Origin: Bacillota bacterium
Lineage (GTDB): Bacteria; Bacillota; Clostridia; Clostridiales; Clostridiaceae
DNA: 64,000 nt
Reading direction: 5' to 3'
NCBI GenBank assembly: GCA_023445445.1
Contig: JAEXLD010000118.1
Span: 1 to 64,000 of the forward strand
Shown here: positions 40,665 to 49,373 of the stretch, piece by piece
Position numbering within the stretch: the first letter of the stretch is position 1
Layout: each line of letters starts with the position of its first letter
Program-made: the position numbers and the translations under genes
Notes under the pieces: model-generated
The model's input: only the letters and a program-made list of their open reading frames with translations
Databases searched by the model: none
Told to the model about the DNA's origin: nothing

Positions 40665-40874
40665 ATGGATAAGTCAAAAATAATTAGGTTAATGCAACAA
40701 AACAATGATTTAATTCTTAAAAACCCATACTATTACAAACTGTACAGAAGCATGAGTGTTCAAGAGTTTAATGAAGAAGATTTAATTTTATTTATAAAGC
40801 TTATTTGTGAACTAACGCAAGAAAATACTGAAACTTTAATAAAGTATATAACAAAGTTCGGTTATTTAGACTAA
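40665..40874 (+). CDS. Unknown 69-aa protein
   Basis: ATG 40665 with TGGAGG upstream. Helical, KIIRLMQQNNDLILKNPYYYKL. Unknown. Confidence 0.6.
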   Translation: MDKSKIIRLMQQNNDLILKNPYYYKLYRSMSVQEFNEEDLILFIKLICELTQENTETLIKYITKFGYLD

Positions 40875-40905
40875 TTCGCAATTTAAATAAAGGAAGGAGT
40901 TAAGG

Positions 40906-41094
40906 TTGAAAAAAGAATATTACAAGATAACATATAGAGATAAAAATTTTAATTATGAAAAACCATTTTTATTTAATTGTTATGATAAAGATACATTAGA
41001 TATCCATATTAAGCGATTTTTAGAAAATGGATATTATGATATAAAAATATATAATGTTATAGAAACTGAGGAATTAATTAAAGAAATAAATTAA
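40906..41094 (+). CDS. Unknown 62-aa protein
   Basis: TTG 40906 preceded by GGAAGGAG. Starts KKEYYKITYRDKNFNYEKPF; alpha/beta. Unknown. Confidence 0.6.
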   Translation: MKKEYYKITYRDKNFNYEKPFLFNCYDKDTLDIHIKRFLENGYYDIKIYNVIETEELIKEIN

Positions 41095-41108
41095 TAGAGG
41101 TGAAGTAG

Positions 41109-41414
41109 ATGGAGGATGAATTATATTTAATTTTATGTCTAAGACATGAAAGTTGTTACGGTGATAACTTTTGCCTATGGTGGGGATATGGACGGAATAA
41201 AAATGGTTACAGTTCAGATGTTAGATTAGCACATAGATTTACATATCAAGAAGCAATAAAAATACATGATGAAGATGATATTATGATCCCGTTATCTAAA
41301 TTAGGTAAGATTCCTGAATGTGGCTGTTATGATGATTTAGGGATGACAAGCATGTTAATAGAAAAAGGAACTTTAAATAATAAATTTGGAATGGAGCTAA
41401 GAAAGAATAATTAA
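41109..41414 (+). CDS. Unknown 101-aa protein
   Basis: ATG 41109 with AGAGGTG upstream. Aromatic and Cys-containing (CLRHESCYGDNFCLWWGYGRNKNGY; ECGCYDD). Similar short proteins occur in phages but I know no function. Confidence 0.65.
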   Translation: MEDELYLILCLRHESCYGDNFCLWWGYGRNKNGYSSDVRLAHRFTYQEAIKIHDEDDIMIPLSKLGKIPECGCYDDLGMTSMLIEKGTLNNKFGMELRKNN

Positions 41415-41457
41415 AACGACTGTTTTATAAATAATTAATTAAAGAAAGGGTATAATT

Positions 41458-41631
41458 ATGTGTAAGTGTTTTGAGTATTTTGGTGGAGTGTATAATTTAA
41501 CATCAACCGATAGAGGCGAAATTGATTTAAATTTGATAGATAAACAAATAGAAATAGATGATTATTATGATAAGAAAACATACTGCTTATTGGAAATAAA
41601 TTATTGTCCAGTATGTGGAGAAAAATTATAA
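41458..41631 (+). CDS. Small zinc-knuckle protein
   Basis: 57 aa, ATG 41458 with AAAGGG upstream and repeat element (core 41435). Starts MCKCFEYFGG and ends NYCPVCGEKL: two knuckles at the termini, as in short phage zinc proteins. Unknown. Confidence 0.6.
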   Translation: MCKCFEYFGGVYNLTSTDRGEIDLNLIDKQIEIDDYYDKKTYCLLEINYCPVCGEKL

Positions 41632-41643
41632 AGGGGAATAGAA

Positions 41644-41946
41644 ATGGAAACCACATTAATTAAAATAAATAACAATACATTAGAAACTACTTATGAGAAA
41701 GTTGCTTGTTTTGACGATGGATATAAAGATAAAACAATATTGTATGGCTCCGATTGTGTCGGTGTAGTTTGTAAGCACAGCGATGTGTCTTATTATGAAA
41801 GATTACTTTTAAGAGAATTAATATCAGAAACATCTAAGGAGCTTAAAAATGTTCATGACGAAGCGTGTAGATTAAATGAAAGATATATAGGTTTGGTTAA
41901 TAAATTTAATAAATTAATAGGAGAGAAAAAGGAATATGGACAATAA
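41644..41946 (+). CDS. Unknown 100-aa protein
   Basis: ATG 41644 with AAGGGG upstream. N-terminal beta, C-terminal long helix (LRELISETSKELKNVHDEACRLNERY). Overlaps the next gene by 11 nt. Unknown. Confidence 0.65.
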   Translation: METTLIKINNNTLETTYEKVACFDDGYKDKTILYGSDCVGVVCKHSDVSYYERLLLRELISETSKELKNVHDEACRLNERYIGLVNKFNKLIGEKKEYGQ

Positions 41947-42493
41947 AATAAAAATTGGAGATTATGTTTATTTTAAAAGTTTAGAGAAAGATAGTATATT
42001 TACTAAATCAGGCATGGTTTTAAATATAAATAATGATAGAGTTTCAATATTGGAAAAGGGGTGTTATAGCAGTAGAATTGAAATAGTAAGTATAAACAAT
42101 ATAAGACCTATATCAGATAAAGAAAATATAATAGATGAAATAAAAAACTTTTACAATGAAAAAATTAAAAAACAAGAGTACCAGCTAAAATCTATTAAAA
42201 GATCCGATTATAAAGAAGAAATAAAATCAAAATACACTTTGTTACAAAAAGAAATATTGAATACTTGTAGAAATATGTTAGAAACTACAGATGATTATGA
42301 ATTTGAACAGAAATTAAAGGCAATATGTCAGAAGAAAAAGCAATTATTTTCAATAGAGTGTGAAAGCATGAATGATGCTAGAAAGTTTAATGGTGAAGTT
42401 AAATATAATATTAAAGAACTAATTGAAAAAAGAGAGAATTGTATTAAAAATTTAGATTCTTCAATAGATTATCTAAAAGGAAAAATAAGCTAA
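41936..42493 (+). CDS. Unknown 185-aa protein
   Basis: ATG 41936 inside the end of the previous gene. First 55 residues form a KOW/SH3-like barrel (IKIGDYVYFKSLEKDSIFTKSGMVLNI); remainder is a long coiled coil. Role unknown. Confidence 0.65.
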   Translation: MDNKIKIGDYVYFKSLEKDSIFTKSGMVLNINNDRVSILEKGCYSSRIEIVSINNIRPISDKENIIDEIKNFYNEKIKKQEYQLKSIKRSDYKEEIKSKYTLLQKEILNTCRNMLETTDDYEFEQKLKAICQKKKQLFSIECESMNDARKFNGEVKYNIKELIEKRENCIKNLDSSIDYLKGKIS

Positions 42494-42509
42494 AAGGGAG
42501 GATTGAAAA

Positions 42510-42701
42510 ATGAAGTTTAAAGAATTGTTACCATTATTACATTCGGACTTTGAAATTTATTACAAAGGTCAATTTATAGATAGATATAATTTTATATCTA
42601 TAGACGAACACAACATAAGCTCTTCATGGATATTAGAGTGTGATCTGGTTGGGATTGAGGTTGATGAAGAAAAGAAAATAGAAATTTATTTAAATAATTA
42701 A
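42510..42701 (+). CDS. Unknown 63-aa protein
   Basis: ATG 42510 with GGGAGG upstream. Starts MKFKELLPLLHSDFEIYYKGQF, a pattern seen in small phage proteins of unknown role; beta-rich. Confidence 0.65.
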   Translation: MKFKELLPLLHSDFEIYYKGQFIDRYNFISIDEHNISSSWILECDLVGIEVDEEKKIEIYLNN

Positions 42702-42752
42702 AGCAGACAATTTAATTGAGTAGTTTGTAAAAAAGGCGAAGGAGTTAGATGT

Positions 42753-43007
42753 ATGAAATATGATAAAGAAATGTATCTTCATAGTGGGATATATGGATAT
42801 GAAGAGGAGGGTATGAGTTGTAGAAGAGAAAAGATTGTTAAATGTAGAAAGGCTCATATGTGTTCTAGTTGTAACAAAGAAATAAATAAGGGTGAACAGG
42901 TAGTAAATGAGAGTGGTTTTTTAGATGGTGAGGTGGTGTCTTATTATACTTGTTTGAACTGTATAGAGGAATTGTTAGAAGAAAGCGGTCAAATAGATGA
43001 AGATTAG
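42753..43007 (+). CDS. Zinc-finger protein
   Basis: 84 aa, ATG 42753 with AAGGAG upstream. Knuckles HMCSSCNKEI and YTCLNCIEEL 28 residues apart, with KGEQVVNESGF between: a treble-clef-like zinc finger. Unknown target. Confidence 0.7.
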   Translation: MKYDKEMYLHSGIYGYEEEGMSCRREKIVKCRKAHMCSSCNKEINKGEQVVNESGFLDGEVVSYYTCLNCIEELLEESGQIDED

Positions 43008-43058
43008 TGAACAATTTTAATAAAAGAACTAATTTATCATAATTAAGGAGGAGAAATA

Positions 43059-43277
43059 ATGAAGGGGTATATAGTATGGTTCAAATCGTGTGTTACTACT
43101 AAAGGATATATTTATTGTATAGCCGAAGATGAAGATAAAGCTAAAGTATACATATCAAAAAGTATTGATGATGGTGAGGTGTTGAGGATTGAAGAAATAG
43201 ACATTAATTATATATCAATAAGTGATTTATCAGCGGGTGACATAGCTAGATTAATCAAATTTACTTGTGCTTATTAA
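43059..43277 (+). CDS. Unknown 72-aa protein
   Basis: ATG 43059 with AAGGAGGA upstream. Compact alpha/beta (YIVWFKSCVTTKGYIYCIAEDEDKAKVYI). Unknown. Confidence 0.6.
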   Translation: MKGYIVWFKSCVTTKGYIYCIAEDEDKAKVYISKSIDDGEVLRIEEIDINYISISDLSAGDIARLIKFTCAY

Positions 43278-43319
43278 AACCAAACAAAATAGCGAATTTA
43301 AAGTAAGGAGAAAAATAAA

Positions 43320-43514
43320 ATGTTTAATAAAACACAAATATTAATAGATATTTTGAAGGAAGATAATGATGAATTATATCATAAAGAAAGAAGTTTAGAT
43401 GAAAAGATTAAGTTAGTGAAAGTTATGTTAGAAGAAGTTAATGATATTAAGTTTGAGCTTGAACATAAATTAAAAAATTTAGAAGAGCGTAAAGAAACAT
43501 TGGAGAATATATAA
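43320..43514 (+). CDS. Small coiled-coil protein
   Basis: 64 aa, ATG 43320 with AAGGAG upstream. Nearly all heptad-like helix (ILKEDNDELYHKERSLDEKIK...). Unknown. Confidence 0.6.
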   Translation: MFNKTQILIDILKEDNDELYHKERSLDEKIKLVKVMLEEVNDIKFELEHKLKNLEERKETLENI

Positions 43515-43554
43515 ATTAGCAATTTTAGAATAAATTAAAGAGGAGGAATATTTA

Positions 43555-43965
43555 ATGGGAATGTATACGCAAGTTAGAGGTTGGCTTAATGTTGATAGCA
43601 TAGGTAGTATAGAAAATAAAAATAAGCTAAAAGAATTGTTAGTAAAAGCAAAAGAAGAATATGAACAAATAGAAGATTTAGATAGAAAGTGGGTGTGTGA
43701 TGATACTGTACTTCATTTTGGTGGCAATGGTTCAGCTTATTTATTCATAGGGACTGAATTGAAAAATTATGATGATTCAGTAGATGAGTGGGTTAAGACT
43801 TTAATTAAAACTTTTCCAAATTCTGAGGGAAGAATAGATTTCCAATACGAATTAGATGATGAAGATAGTGGAAGTAGATTTATATTAGTTAGGAATGGGA
43901 AGATAATAAAAGACGATATAGGTGAAACTTGGTGTTATGGATATGGAAATATGTACAAAGAATAA
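43555..43965 (+). CDS. Unknown 136-aa protein
   Basis: ATG 43555 with AGGAGG upstream. MGMYTQVRGWLNVDSIG...LHFGGNGSAYLFIGTELKNYDDS...WCYGYGNMY. Well-formed globular alpha/beta protein with conserved-looking aromatic ends; small proteins of this look occur in several phages. Unknown. Confidence 0.7.
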   Translation: MGMYTQVRGWLNVDSIGSIENKNKLKELLVKAKEEYEQIEDLDRKWVCDDTVLHFGGNGSAYLFIGTELKNYDDSVDEWVKTLIKTFPNSEGRIDFQYELDDEDSGSRFILVRNGKIIKDDIGETWCYGYGNMYKE

Positions 43966-44019
43966 TACATAAAATGAGACTTTTAATTAATAATTAATTA
44001 AAATAGAAAAGGGGTTAAT

Positions 44020-44418
44020 ATGAGTAAATTTGAAAATTACTTCCCACTGCTTATTGCATTTTTAGGAGCATTATATTTAGTGATAGTAGTGATTAAAGAG
44101 AAGAGAAAAACATATAAAATGAAAAATACTCCAATTGATGTTCATAGGTATATGTATAAGATTTATTTAAATGATGGAAGTTGCTATGAAAAATTAGCCA
44201 ATCTTTATGTAACATATTCATTTGACACCTTTGTAAAAACAGATATTTTATGGAAAGATACTTTAAAATATAATGATTCACTGTCAATAAATACTAAAAA
44301 TATAACCAAGGTGGAATGTGTTAAAACTATACATAATAGAGTAAAACCAATTTTAAGTGATTTCGGTGTAGATAAAATTTACACCGAAGAAGAAGTTTTA
44401 GAAAGAAAAGTTAAATAG
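44020..44418 (+). CDS. Membrane-anchored unknown protein
   Basis: 132 aa, ATG 44020 with AAGGGG upstream and a double repeat element (43983, 43994). Membrane helix LLIAFLGALYLVIVVI, then a cytoplasmic domain of about 100 residues. Unknown. Confidence 0.65.
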   Translation: MSKFENYFPLLIAFLGALYLVIVVIKEKRKTYKMKNTPIDVHRYMYKIYLNDGSCYEKLANLYVTYSFDTFVKTDILWKDTLKYNDSLSINTKNITKVECVKTIHNRVKPILSDFGVDKIYTEEEVLERKVK

Positions 44419-44435
44419 AAAGAAGGAGATGATTA

Positions 44436-45086
44436 ATGGTGATTTGTGTCGGTGGGATGATTTCATTAGGTAAAAGTTCAGTTGCAAAGATTTTAGGAGA
44501 ATATTTTAGTTCAGAGGTGTTTTATGAAAGTGTAGAGGATAATAAGATATTACCATTATTCTATACATCAACCGAAGAAGAGATTCAAAGAAATAGATAT
44601 CCATTTTTACTACAATTATATTTTTTAAATACTAGATTCAAATCAATTAAGCAGGCTTTATACCATGACAAAAATATTCTTGATAGAAGTATCTATGAAG
44701 ATTGGTATTTTGCCAAGAAAAACATGGAATTGGGCAGAATTAGTGAATTAGAATTTGAAATATATGAAGGATTGCTAAGCAATATGATGGAAGAGCTTAA
44801 AGGGATTCCAAAGAAATCACCAGACTTAATGGTGTATTTAAAAGGTTCGTTTGAAACTGTGTTAAATAGAATAGCTCTAAGGGGTAGAGAATTTGAGTTA
44901 GATGAAGGGTTGAGAGATTATTATCATTTCCTATGGAAAGATTATGATAATTGGGTTATGAATCATTACAATGCTTCTCAGGTTTTAATAGTTGATATGG
45001 ACAAGATGGATGTTGTAAACAATGAAGATGATAAGAAATTATTAATAGAGATGGTTGAAAATAAATTAAAAGAGATAAGAAGTTAA
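44436..45086 (+). CDS. Deoxynucleoside kinase
   Basis: 216 aa. P-loop GGMISLGKSS (6-15), DRSIYEDWYFA (the DRS motif), and RIALRGREFE with the lid arginines, as in dCK/dGK-type deoxynucleoside kinases. It phosphorylates deoxynucleosides to dNMPs, feeding phage DNA synthesis, and partners logically with the guanylate kinase at 39587. AAGGAG precedes ATG 44436. Confidence 0.88.
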   Translation: MVICVGGMISLGKSSVAKILGEYFSSEVFYESVEDNKILPLFYTSTEEEIQRNRYPFLLQLYFLNTRFKSIKQALYHDKNILDRSIYEDWYFAKKNMELGRISELEFEIYEGLLSNMMEELKGIPKKSPDLMVYLKGSFETVLNRIALRGREFELDEGLRDYYHFLWKDYDNWVMNHYNASQVLIVDMDKMDVVNNEDDKKLLIEMVENKLKEIRS

Positions 45087-45130
45087 TGAAAAGTTTATTT
45101 TATCTACAATGAAATTTGAAGGGAGAATAT

Positions 45131-45523
45131 ATGAAGAAGATTTTACTTTGGATAATAGGAATAGTAAGTTTTGTAGTGTTTTCAGTAGGCTTAATATTAG
45201 TAGATTCTTTACTAAAAGAAGATTATCAATATACACCACAATCTGAAAGTCCAGTTCTTTTTTACAAAGATATAGATGTAGTAGTAGTTAAGAATGAAAA
45301 ATATAATCATTGGGGAAAAGTTAAAAAATACTCACAATCAATTACTGTAAAATCAGAAGAATATGGTTTGGAAGAGACTTTTACTTATAGTGGTAGTGGA
45401 ATGTTTGTAAATATGCCTTATTGGAGTCTTAAAGAAGGAGATGTAATAAAAGCAGAATTATATAGTTGGAAGATGGAAAGCACAGGAGAAATAACTAAAA
45501 GAGAGATTAATAGTTTAAGGTGA
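45131..45523 (+). CDS. Membrane-anchored unknown protein
   Basis: 130 aa from ATG 45131 (GGGAG 6 nt upstream). N-terminal membrane helix ILLWIIGIVSFVVFSVGLILV, then an extracytoplasmic beta-rich domain (VVVVKNEKYNHWGKVKKYSQSITV). Unknown. Confidence 0.65.
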   Translation: MKKILLWIIGIVSFVVFSVGLILVDSLLKEDYQYTPQSESPVLFYKDIDVVVVKNEKYNHWGKVKKYSQSITVKSEEYGLEETFTYSGSGMFVNMPYWSLKEGDVIKAELYSWKMESTGEITKREINSLR

Positions 45524-45578
45524 TAGTGCATAAAATGATAGTTTTAAAAATAATTAATTAAAAGAGAAGAGTGGTTAG

Positions 45579-46394
45579 ATGTTAAAAAGCATAATAAATA
45601 AATATTTAATTGAACAAGAATTACAAACTGGGCAAGTAGCGTTGCTGTTTAGTTCTGGTATGGACAGTCTATCTATATTGTTATCTTGTTTAGAGGTAGG
45701 AGTTAAACCCAAATTATACACATTTTATTTAGATAATCATGAATCAGAAGATATAAGAAGAAGTAGAGAAATTTCTAAAATATTAAATTTAGATTTAAAA
45801 GAGATAGTAATTAACACTCACAAAATCAATTTGGAAAGTGACGTATATTCAATAGTAAAAACCTTTAAAACTAAGAGGAAAACTGCTATTCAATGTATTC
45901 ATCCATTCTTATATGTTATTCCTAATATCACTGAGAAATATATTTTAACCGGATTATGTGCAGATGATCTTTATGGAACTGCTAGGAGTATAACTAAGGT
46001 AGGAAATAATTATGAGAAATTTAATGAAGTAAGGCTTAAAAAGGTAAAAGACGAAACAGCGTCTTCATATTGTTATATCAAGAATATAGCAGAAGAACAT
46101 GGTAAGGTATTTTTAGCACCATATAAAGAAAATCAAGAAATTATAAACTATATGCTTAGGTTGAATTATAAAGAACTGAATAGTCCAAAGCAAAAGAATG
46201 TAATGTATGAAGATTATAAAGATATCTTAGAAAAATACAAAATATATAGGCGAAATAGCAACCTACAATGTGATTCTAAAATAAGAGAATGGCATGATAC
46301 TTTGCTAGAAAACAAAAATATTAATGTAAAAAATAATAAATCAGTAGTTGCAATTTACAACAGAATATATAAAGAGGTGTTTGATGGTAGATAA
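45579..46394 (+). CDS. PP-loop ATPase, asparagine-synthetase-like
   Basis: 271 aa. PP-loop SSGMDS at residues 25-30 after VALLF; later ILTGLCADDLYGTARS matches the asparagine synthetase (t/s)GxGaDElfGGY segment. No N-terminal glutaminase domain. Enzymes of this group adenylate a carboxylate (or amide) and replace AMP with an amine. The next gene, a DNA C5-methyltransferase, overlaps by 11 nt and a carboxy-SAM-synthase-like gene follows, so a carboxylate on modified DNA or nucleotide is a logical substrate. That role is inference. GAAGAGTGG precedes ATG 45579, next to a repeat element. Confidence 0.75.
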   Translation: MLKSIINKYLIEQELQTGQVALLFSSGMDSLSILLSCLEVGVKPKLYTFYLDNHESEDIRRSREISKILNLDLKEIVINTHKINLESDVYSIVKTFKTKRKTAIQCIHPFLYVIPNITEKYILTGLCADDLYGTARSITKVGNNYEKFNEVRLKKVKDETASSYCYIKNIAEEHGKVFLAPYKENQEIINYMLRLNYKELNSPKQKNVMYEDYKDILEKYKIYRRNSNLQCDSKIREWHDTLLENKNINVKNNKSVVAIYNRIYKEVFDGR

Positions 46395-47673
46395 ATTAAG
46401 GGTATTAGAATGTTTTGCAGGTGTGGGAAGTCAAAGCATGGCTTTAAGAAATATTGGAGTTAATCATGAAGTAGTAGGTATAATGGAGATAGATAAACAT
46501 GCACTTGTAGGGTATTCTGCCATACATAAAGATTTGATAGATGATATTCCAATAGTTTCTGATGAATATATGTATAATTATTTAAGAGATAAGGAGGTTG
46601 GAACTAATTTTTCAACAGGAAAGAATGAGCTTCCAAAGAAAGGAGAAAAGCTAAGGCAGATATATATAGCAGACATAAAAACCAATAATTTGGGCGATAT
46701 ATCTTTAATAGATGTTAACAAGATACCAGATCATGATTTTATGACATATAGTTTCCCTTGTAAGAACATATCTAATGAGGGGAAACAAGATGGTTTTGAA
46801 GAAGGCTCGGGAACGCAATCATCTTTAGTGTGGGAATGCAAGAAAATAATAGAATCTAAAGAGCCAAAGTTTCTAATGATGGAAAATGTAAAGAATATAG
46901 TTAGTAAAGTGCATAAGGCTTATTTTGATTCATGGTGTAGTTGGTTAAGCAGTATGGGGTATAAAAACTATTGGAAGATATATAACGGGAATAACTTTGG
47001 AGTTGCCCAGTCAAGAGAAAGGGTTATAATGATTAGCATAAAAGAAGAAATATGCAATAGAATAAATTTTGTTGAACCCAATTCAAATGGAAGAAAACAA
47101 AAATTAATGGATATTATTGATTATGCAACATTAGATGATTATATTATTGATGCCGATTATATGGAGGGTTTTATAGAAATAATAGATAATGATTTATTAA
47201 ATAGTATGAGGGATAAAATAATAGATGAAGGGATATTATTTACAAACAAAGAAAGTGAAGAAATAATAAATAGAAGAAATAAATATTTACCTTTATATAA
47301 TAATCTTAACAATTCTAGCTTAATAGTCAGAGAGGCAACTAAAATAGGGTATAAAGTGGCTGAAGTTGGTGATAGCATAAATTTGAGTCAAAAAAACAGT
47401 AAAACTCGAAGAGGGAGAGTAGGGAAAGAAGAAGCTAAAACTCTCACAACGGCATGTGAACAAGCTGTTGTATTAGAAAATTATAAAATAAAAAAACTAT
47501 CACCATTGGAATGTTGGAGATTACAAGGATTTAAGGATGAAGATTATTATAAAGCAGAAAAAGCAGGAATACCAAAATTAAATTTATATGAAAGAGCTGG
47601 TAGGGGAATTGTAGTCCCGATGCTTGAGGAAATATTTAAAAATTTATTCAAAGATTATATAATAAATAATTAA
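46384..47673 (+). CDS. DNA cytosine-C5 methyltransferase family, motif X Arg variant
   Basis: 429 aa from ATG 46384 (AGAGGTG 4 nt upstream). Motifs in order: I LECFAGVGSQSMAL; IV SFPCKNIS with catalytic Cys126; VI MMENVKN; VIII QSRERVIMIS; IX LSPLECWRLQGF; X RAGRGIVVPMLEEIF. Motif X is normally GNSVxV/P; here the Asn is Arg407 and Ser is Gly. Motif X lines the cofactor pocket. As I recall, an engineered Asn-to-Lys change at this place in M.MpeI lets the enzyme use carboxy-SAM. With the CmoA-like gene next door, this may be a natural DNA carboxymethyltransferase. Confidence 0.88.
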   Translation: MVDKLRVLECFAGVGSQSMALRNIGVNHEVVGIMEIDKHALVGYSAIHKDLIDDIPIVSDEYMYNYLRDKEVGTNFSTGKNELPKKGEKLRQIYIADIKTNNLGDISLIDVNKIPDHDFMTYSFPCKNISNEGKQDGFEEGSGTQSSLVWECKKIIESKEPKFLMMENVKNIVSKVHKAYFDSWCSWLSSMGYKNYWKIYNGNNFGVAQSRERVIMISIKEEICNRINFVEPNSNGRKQKLMDIIDYATLDDYIIDADYMEGFIEIIDNDLLNSMRDKIIDEGILFTNKESEEIINRRNKYLPLYNNLNNSSLIVREATKIGYKVAEVGDSINLSQKNSKTRRGRVGKEEAKTLTTACEQAVVLENYKIKKLSPLECWRLQGFKDEDYYKAEKAGIPKLNLYERAGRGIVVPMLEEIFKNLFKDYIINN

Positions 47674-47711
47674 ATACATATTTATAAAATAATTAATTAA
47701 ATGGAGGAAGT

Positions 47712-48422
47712 ATGAATATAGACAATAATGTTAAGAGTGAACAGGCTAATTGGAAATTTGACAAAGCGATTACTGAAATATTTGATTCTCATGTTAGAAA
47801 ATCAGTCCCCTTATATGATAATTTTCATAAAACTATAGGAGATTTATCGGAATGGTTTGTTGAGGAGAATACTAATGTTTATGATATAGGCACTTCTACA
47901 GGTGAAGGTTTAAATAGTTTAATATCTCATCATAAAAATAAAAAAATTAATTACATAGGAATAGATAACTCTGCAGATATGATAGAAAAAGCTAAGGTAA
48001 ATTTAAAAGATTATAATATAACGTTAATAAATGGAGATATTACAAATACTGATGTTTGTATAACTAATGCTAGTCTTGTAACATCTATACTCACATTGCA
48101 ATTTATTTCTCAAAGAAAAAGGGAGAAGGTAATTCAAAAAGTTTATGATGGTTTAAATAAAGGTGGGGCATTAATTATTGTTGAAAAAATAGTAGGTAAT
48201 AATGCTAGGTTTGATGAAATGTTTATTGAGTTATATCACGATTTTAAATTGTCAAGTGGACTAACAGAAGAAGAAGTTTTTGCTAAGTCAAGAGCTATAA
48301 GAGGAGTAATGTCACCAAATACTGTTCAAGAAAATATTGATATGTTGCAAAACGTAGGATTTAAGGATGTTGATATATTTTTTAAATGGTGCAATTTTGC
48401 AGGATTCGTGGCAATAAAATGA
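47712..48422 (+). CDS. CmoA-like carboxy-SAM synthase
   Basis: 236 aa. Resembles E. coli CmoA (about 247 aa) along its whole length: FDSHVRKSVPLYDNFHKTIGDL, SAM motif VYDIGTSTGEG (from Asp58), GIDNSADMIEKA, LQFISQRKREKVIQKVYDGLNKGGALIIVEK, HDFKLSSGLTEEEV and the end WCNFAGFVAIK. CmoA turns SAM and prephenate into carboxy-S-adenosylmethionine for tRNA wobble U34. I see no CmoB here, and Clostridium is not expected to have the CmoAB tRNA pathway. Its neighbour is the C5-methyltransferase, so it may supply that enzyme. An ordinary small-molecule methyltransferase is the alternative. TGGAGG precedes ATG 47712. Confidence 0.75.
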   Translation: MNIDNNVKSEQANWKFDKAITEIFDSHVRKSVPLYDNFHKTIGDLSEWFVEENTNVYDIGTSTGEGLNSLISHHKNKKINYIGIDNSADMIEKAKVNLKDYNITLINGDITNTDVCITNASLVTSILTLQFISQRKREKVIQKVYDGLNKGGALIIVEKIVGNNARFDEMFIELYHDFKLSSGLTEEEVFAKSRAIRGVMSPNTVQENIDMLQNVGFKDVDIFFKWCNFAGFVAIK

Positions 48423-48586
48423 TAGATGAAATTATTTTTGGTCTGCATTTTAAATTAAGAAAAGATCTTCTTGAACGTTGGTGCAACGATTATGGGTATG
48501 AAACAATAGAGGAATTTAAAAATAAATCAAATTATGAGGTTGCATATAGAATATATTGTAATAGTTATTTTCAAAGAAATTGGTAA
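48419..48586 (+). CDS. Small protein at end of the modification operon
   Basis: 55 aa, ATG 48419 overlapping the CmoA-like stop (ATGA), so translationally coupled. Trp and Tyr rich (LLERWCNDYGYETIEEFKNK). Unknown; coupling suggests a partner of the modification enzymes. Confidence 0.6.
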   Translation: MIDEIIFGLHFKLRKDLLERWCNDYGYETIEEFKNKSNYEVAYRIYCNSYFQRNW

Positions 48587-48648
48587 TTAACGACTAATTA
48601 AAATTTAGAATTTATAAAATAATTAATTGAATAGGTGGAGGTTAAAAC

Positions 48649-48756
48649 ATGAGTATTATGAATGTGATATATCCTGTTATAATTGGCTATTTAATAGGAA
48701 CGGTTGTAGGAAACATAATGGGAAACCGTATATGCAAAAAGCTATTCAAAAATTAA
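48649..48756 (+). CDS. Tiny membrane protein
   Basis: 35 aa, ATG 48649 with GGTGGAGG upstream. Membrane helix with glycine spacing (IYPVIIGYLIGTVVGNIMG), basic end KKLFKN. A TTAATTAA core overlaps the stop. Unknown. Confidence 0.5.
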   Translation: MSIMNVIYPVIIGYLIGTVVGNIMGNRICKKLFKN

Positions 48757-48775
48757 TTAAACAGTAAATATAATT

Positions 48776-48824
48776 AAGACTTCCTGCATATACTATAATA
48801 AAGAGTTAACAGGAGGTCTTTTTT
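48776..48824 (+). terminator. Rho-independent terminator
   Basis: AAGAC-TTCCTG, 23-nt loop, CAGGA-GGTCTT followed by TTTT; one mismatch in the stem. Ends the modification operon. Confidence 0.65.
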
Positions 48825-48860
48825 GTGAAAAAATATTATATAACAATTAATTAAAAAAGA

Positions 48861-48889
48861 TTGACAGGTAAAATGTGGTTTGGTACAAT
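48861..48889 (+). promoter_or_regulatory. Sigma-A promoter
   Basis: TTGACA (48861-48866), 17 bp, TACAAT (48884-48889); repeat element core ends 6 bp before the -35 box. Confidence 0.78.
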
Positions 48890-48987
48890 AAAATTGAAGA
48901 TAAGGAATGACAGTAAAATCAGAAAATGATAAACTTAATTATAATGAATAGAATATGTGTTTTATTATTTTAAAAGGAAGTGGGAAT

Positions 48988-49320
48988 ATGCTAAAGAGTA
49001 AAATTTTAAAATGGATAAAAGATGAAACAGAAAAACTTGAGGGAAGATTAGATAACTATACTAAAGAAGAAGATAAAAATTATAATTTAGGATATTTATA
49101 TGCATTAGAAAATATAGAAACTGTTATAGGATATGGAACATTTGATGAAAATGTATATGTGAAACTAAAGAAAGGTATAAAAGTAGAAAACCTTCAAAAT
49201 GAAGTAGAATATCATGCAATATGTATTGATGCTGGTAGATATTTTAAAATATACGTTGATGAAATTGGCGAAGTAGAAAAATATAGTAGAGATTTATTTG
49301 ATATTATGAGAGTTGAATAA
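48988..49320 (+). CDS. Unknown 110-aa protein
   Basis: ATG 48988 with AAGGAAG upstream; earlier ATG 48955 has no site. Helical start, strand-rich end (VYVKLKKGIKVENLQNEVEYHAICID). Unknown. Confidence 0.65.
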   Translation: MLKSKILKWIKDETEKLEGRLDNYTKEEDKNYNLGYLYALENIETVIGYGTFDENVYVKLKKGIKVENLQNEVEYHAICIDAGRYFKIYVDEIGEVEKYSRDLFDIMRVE

Positions 49321-49373
49321 TAGAATGTTTTATCATACTTATTGACCTATTATCAAGAGAAAGGAATGTGGTT

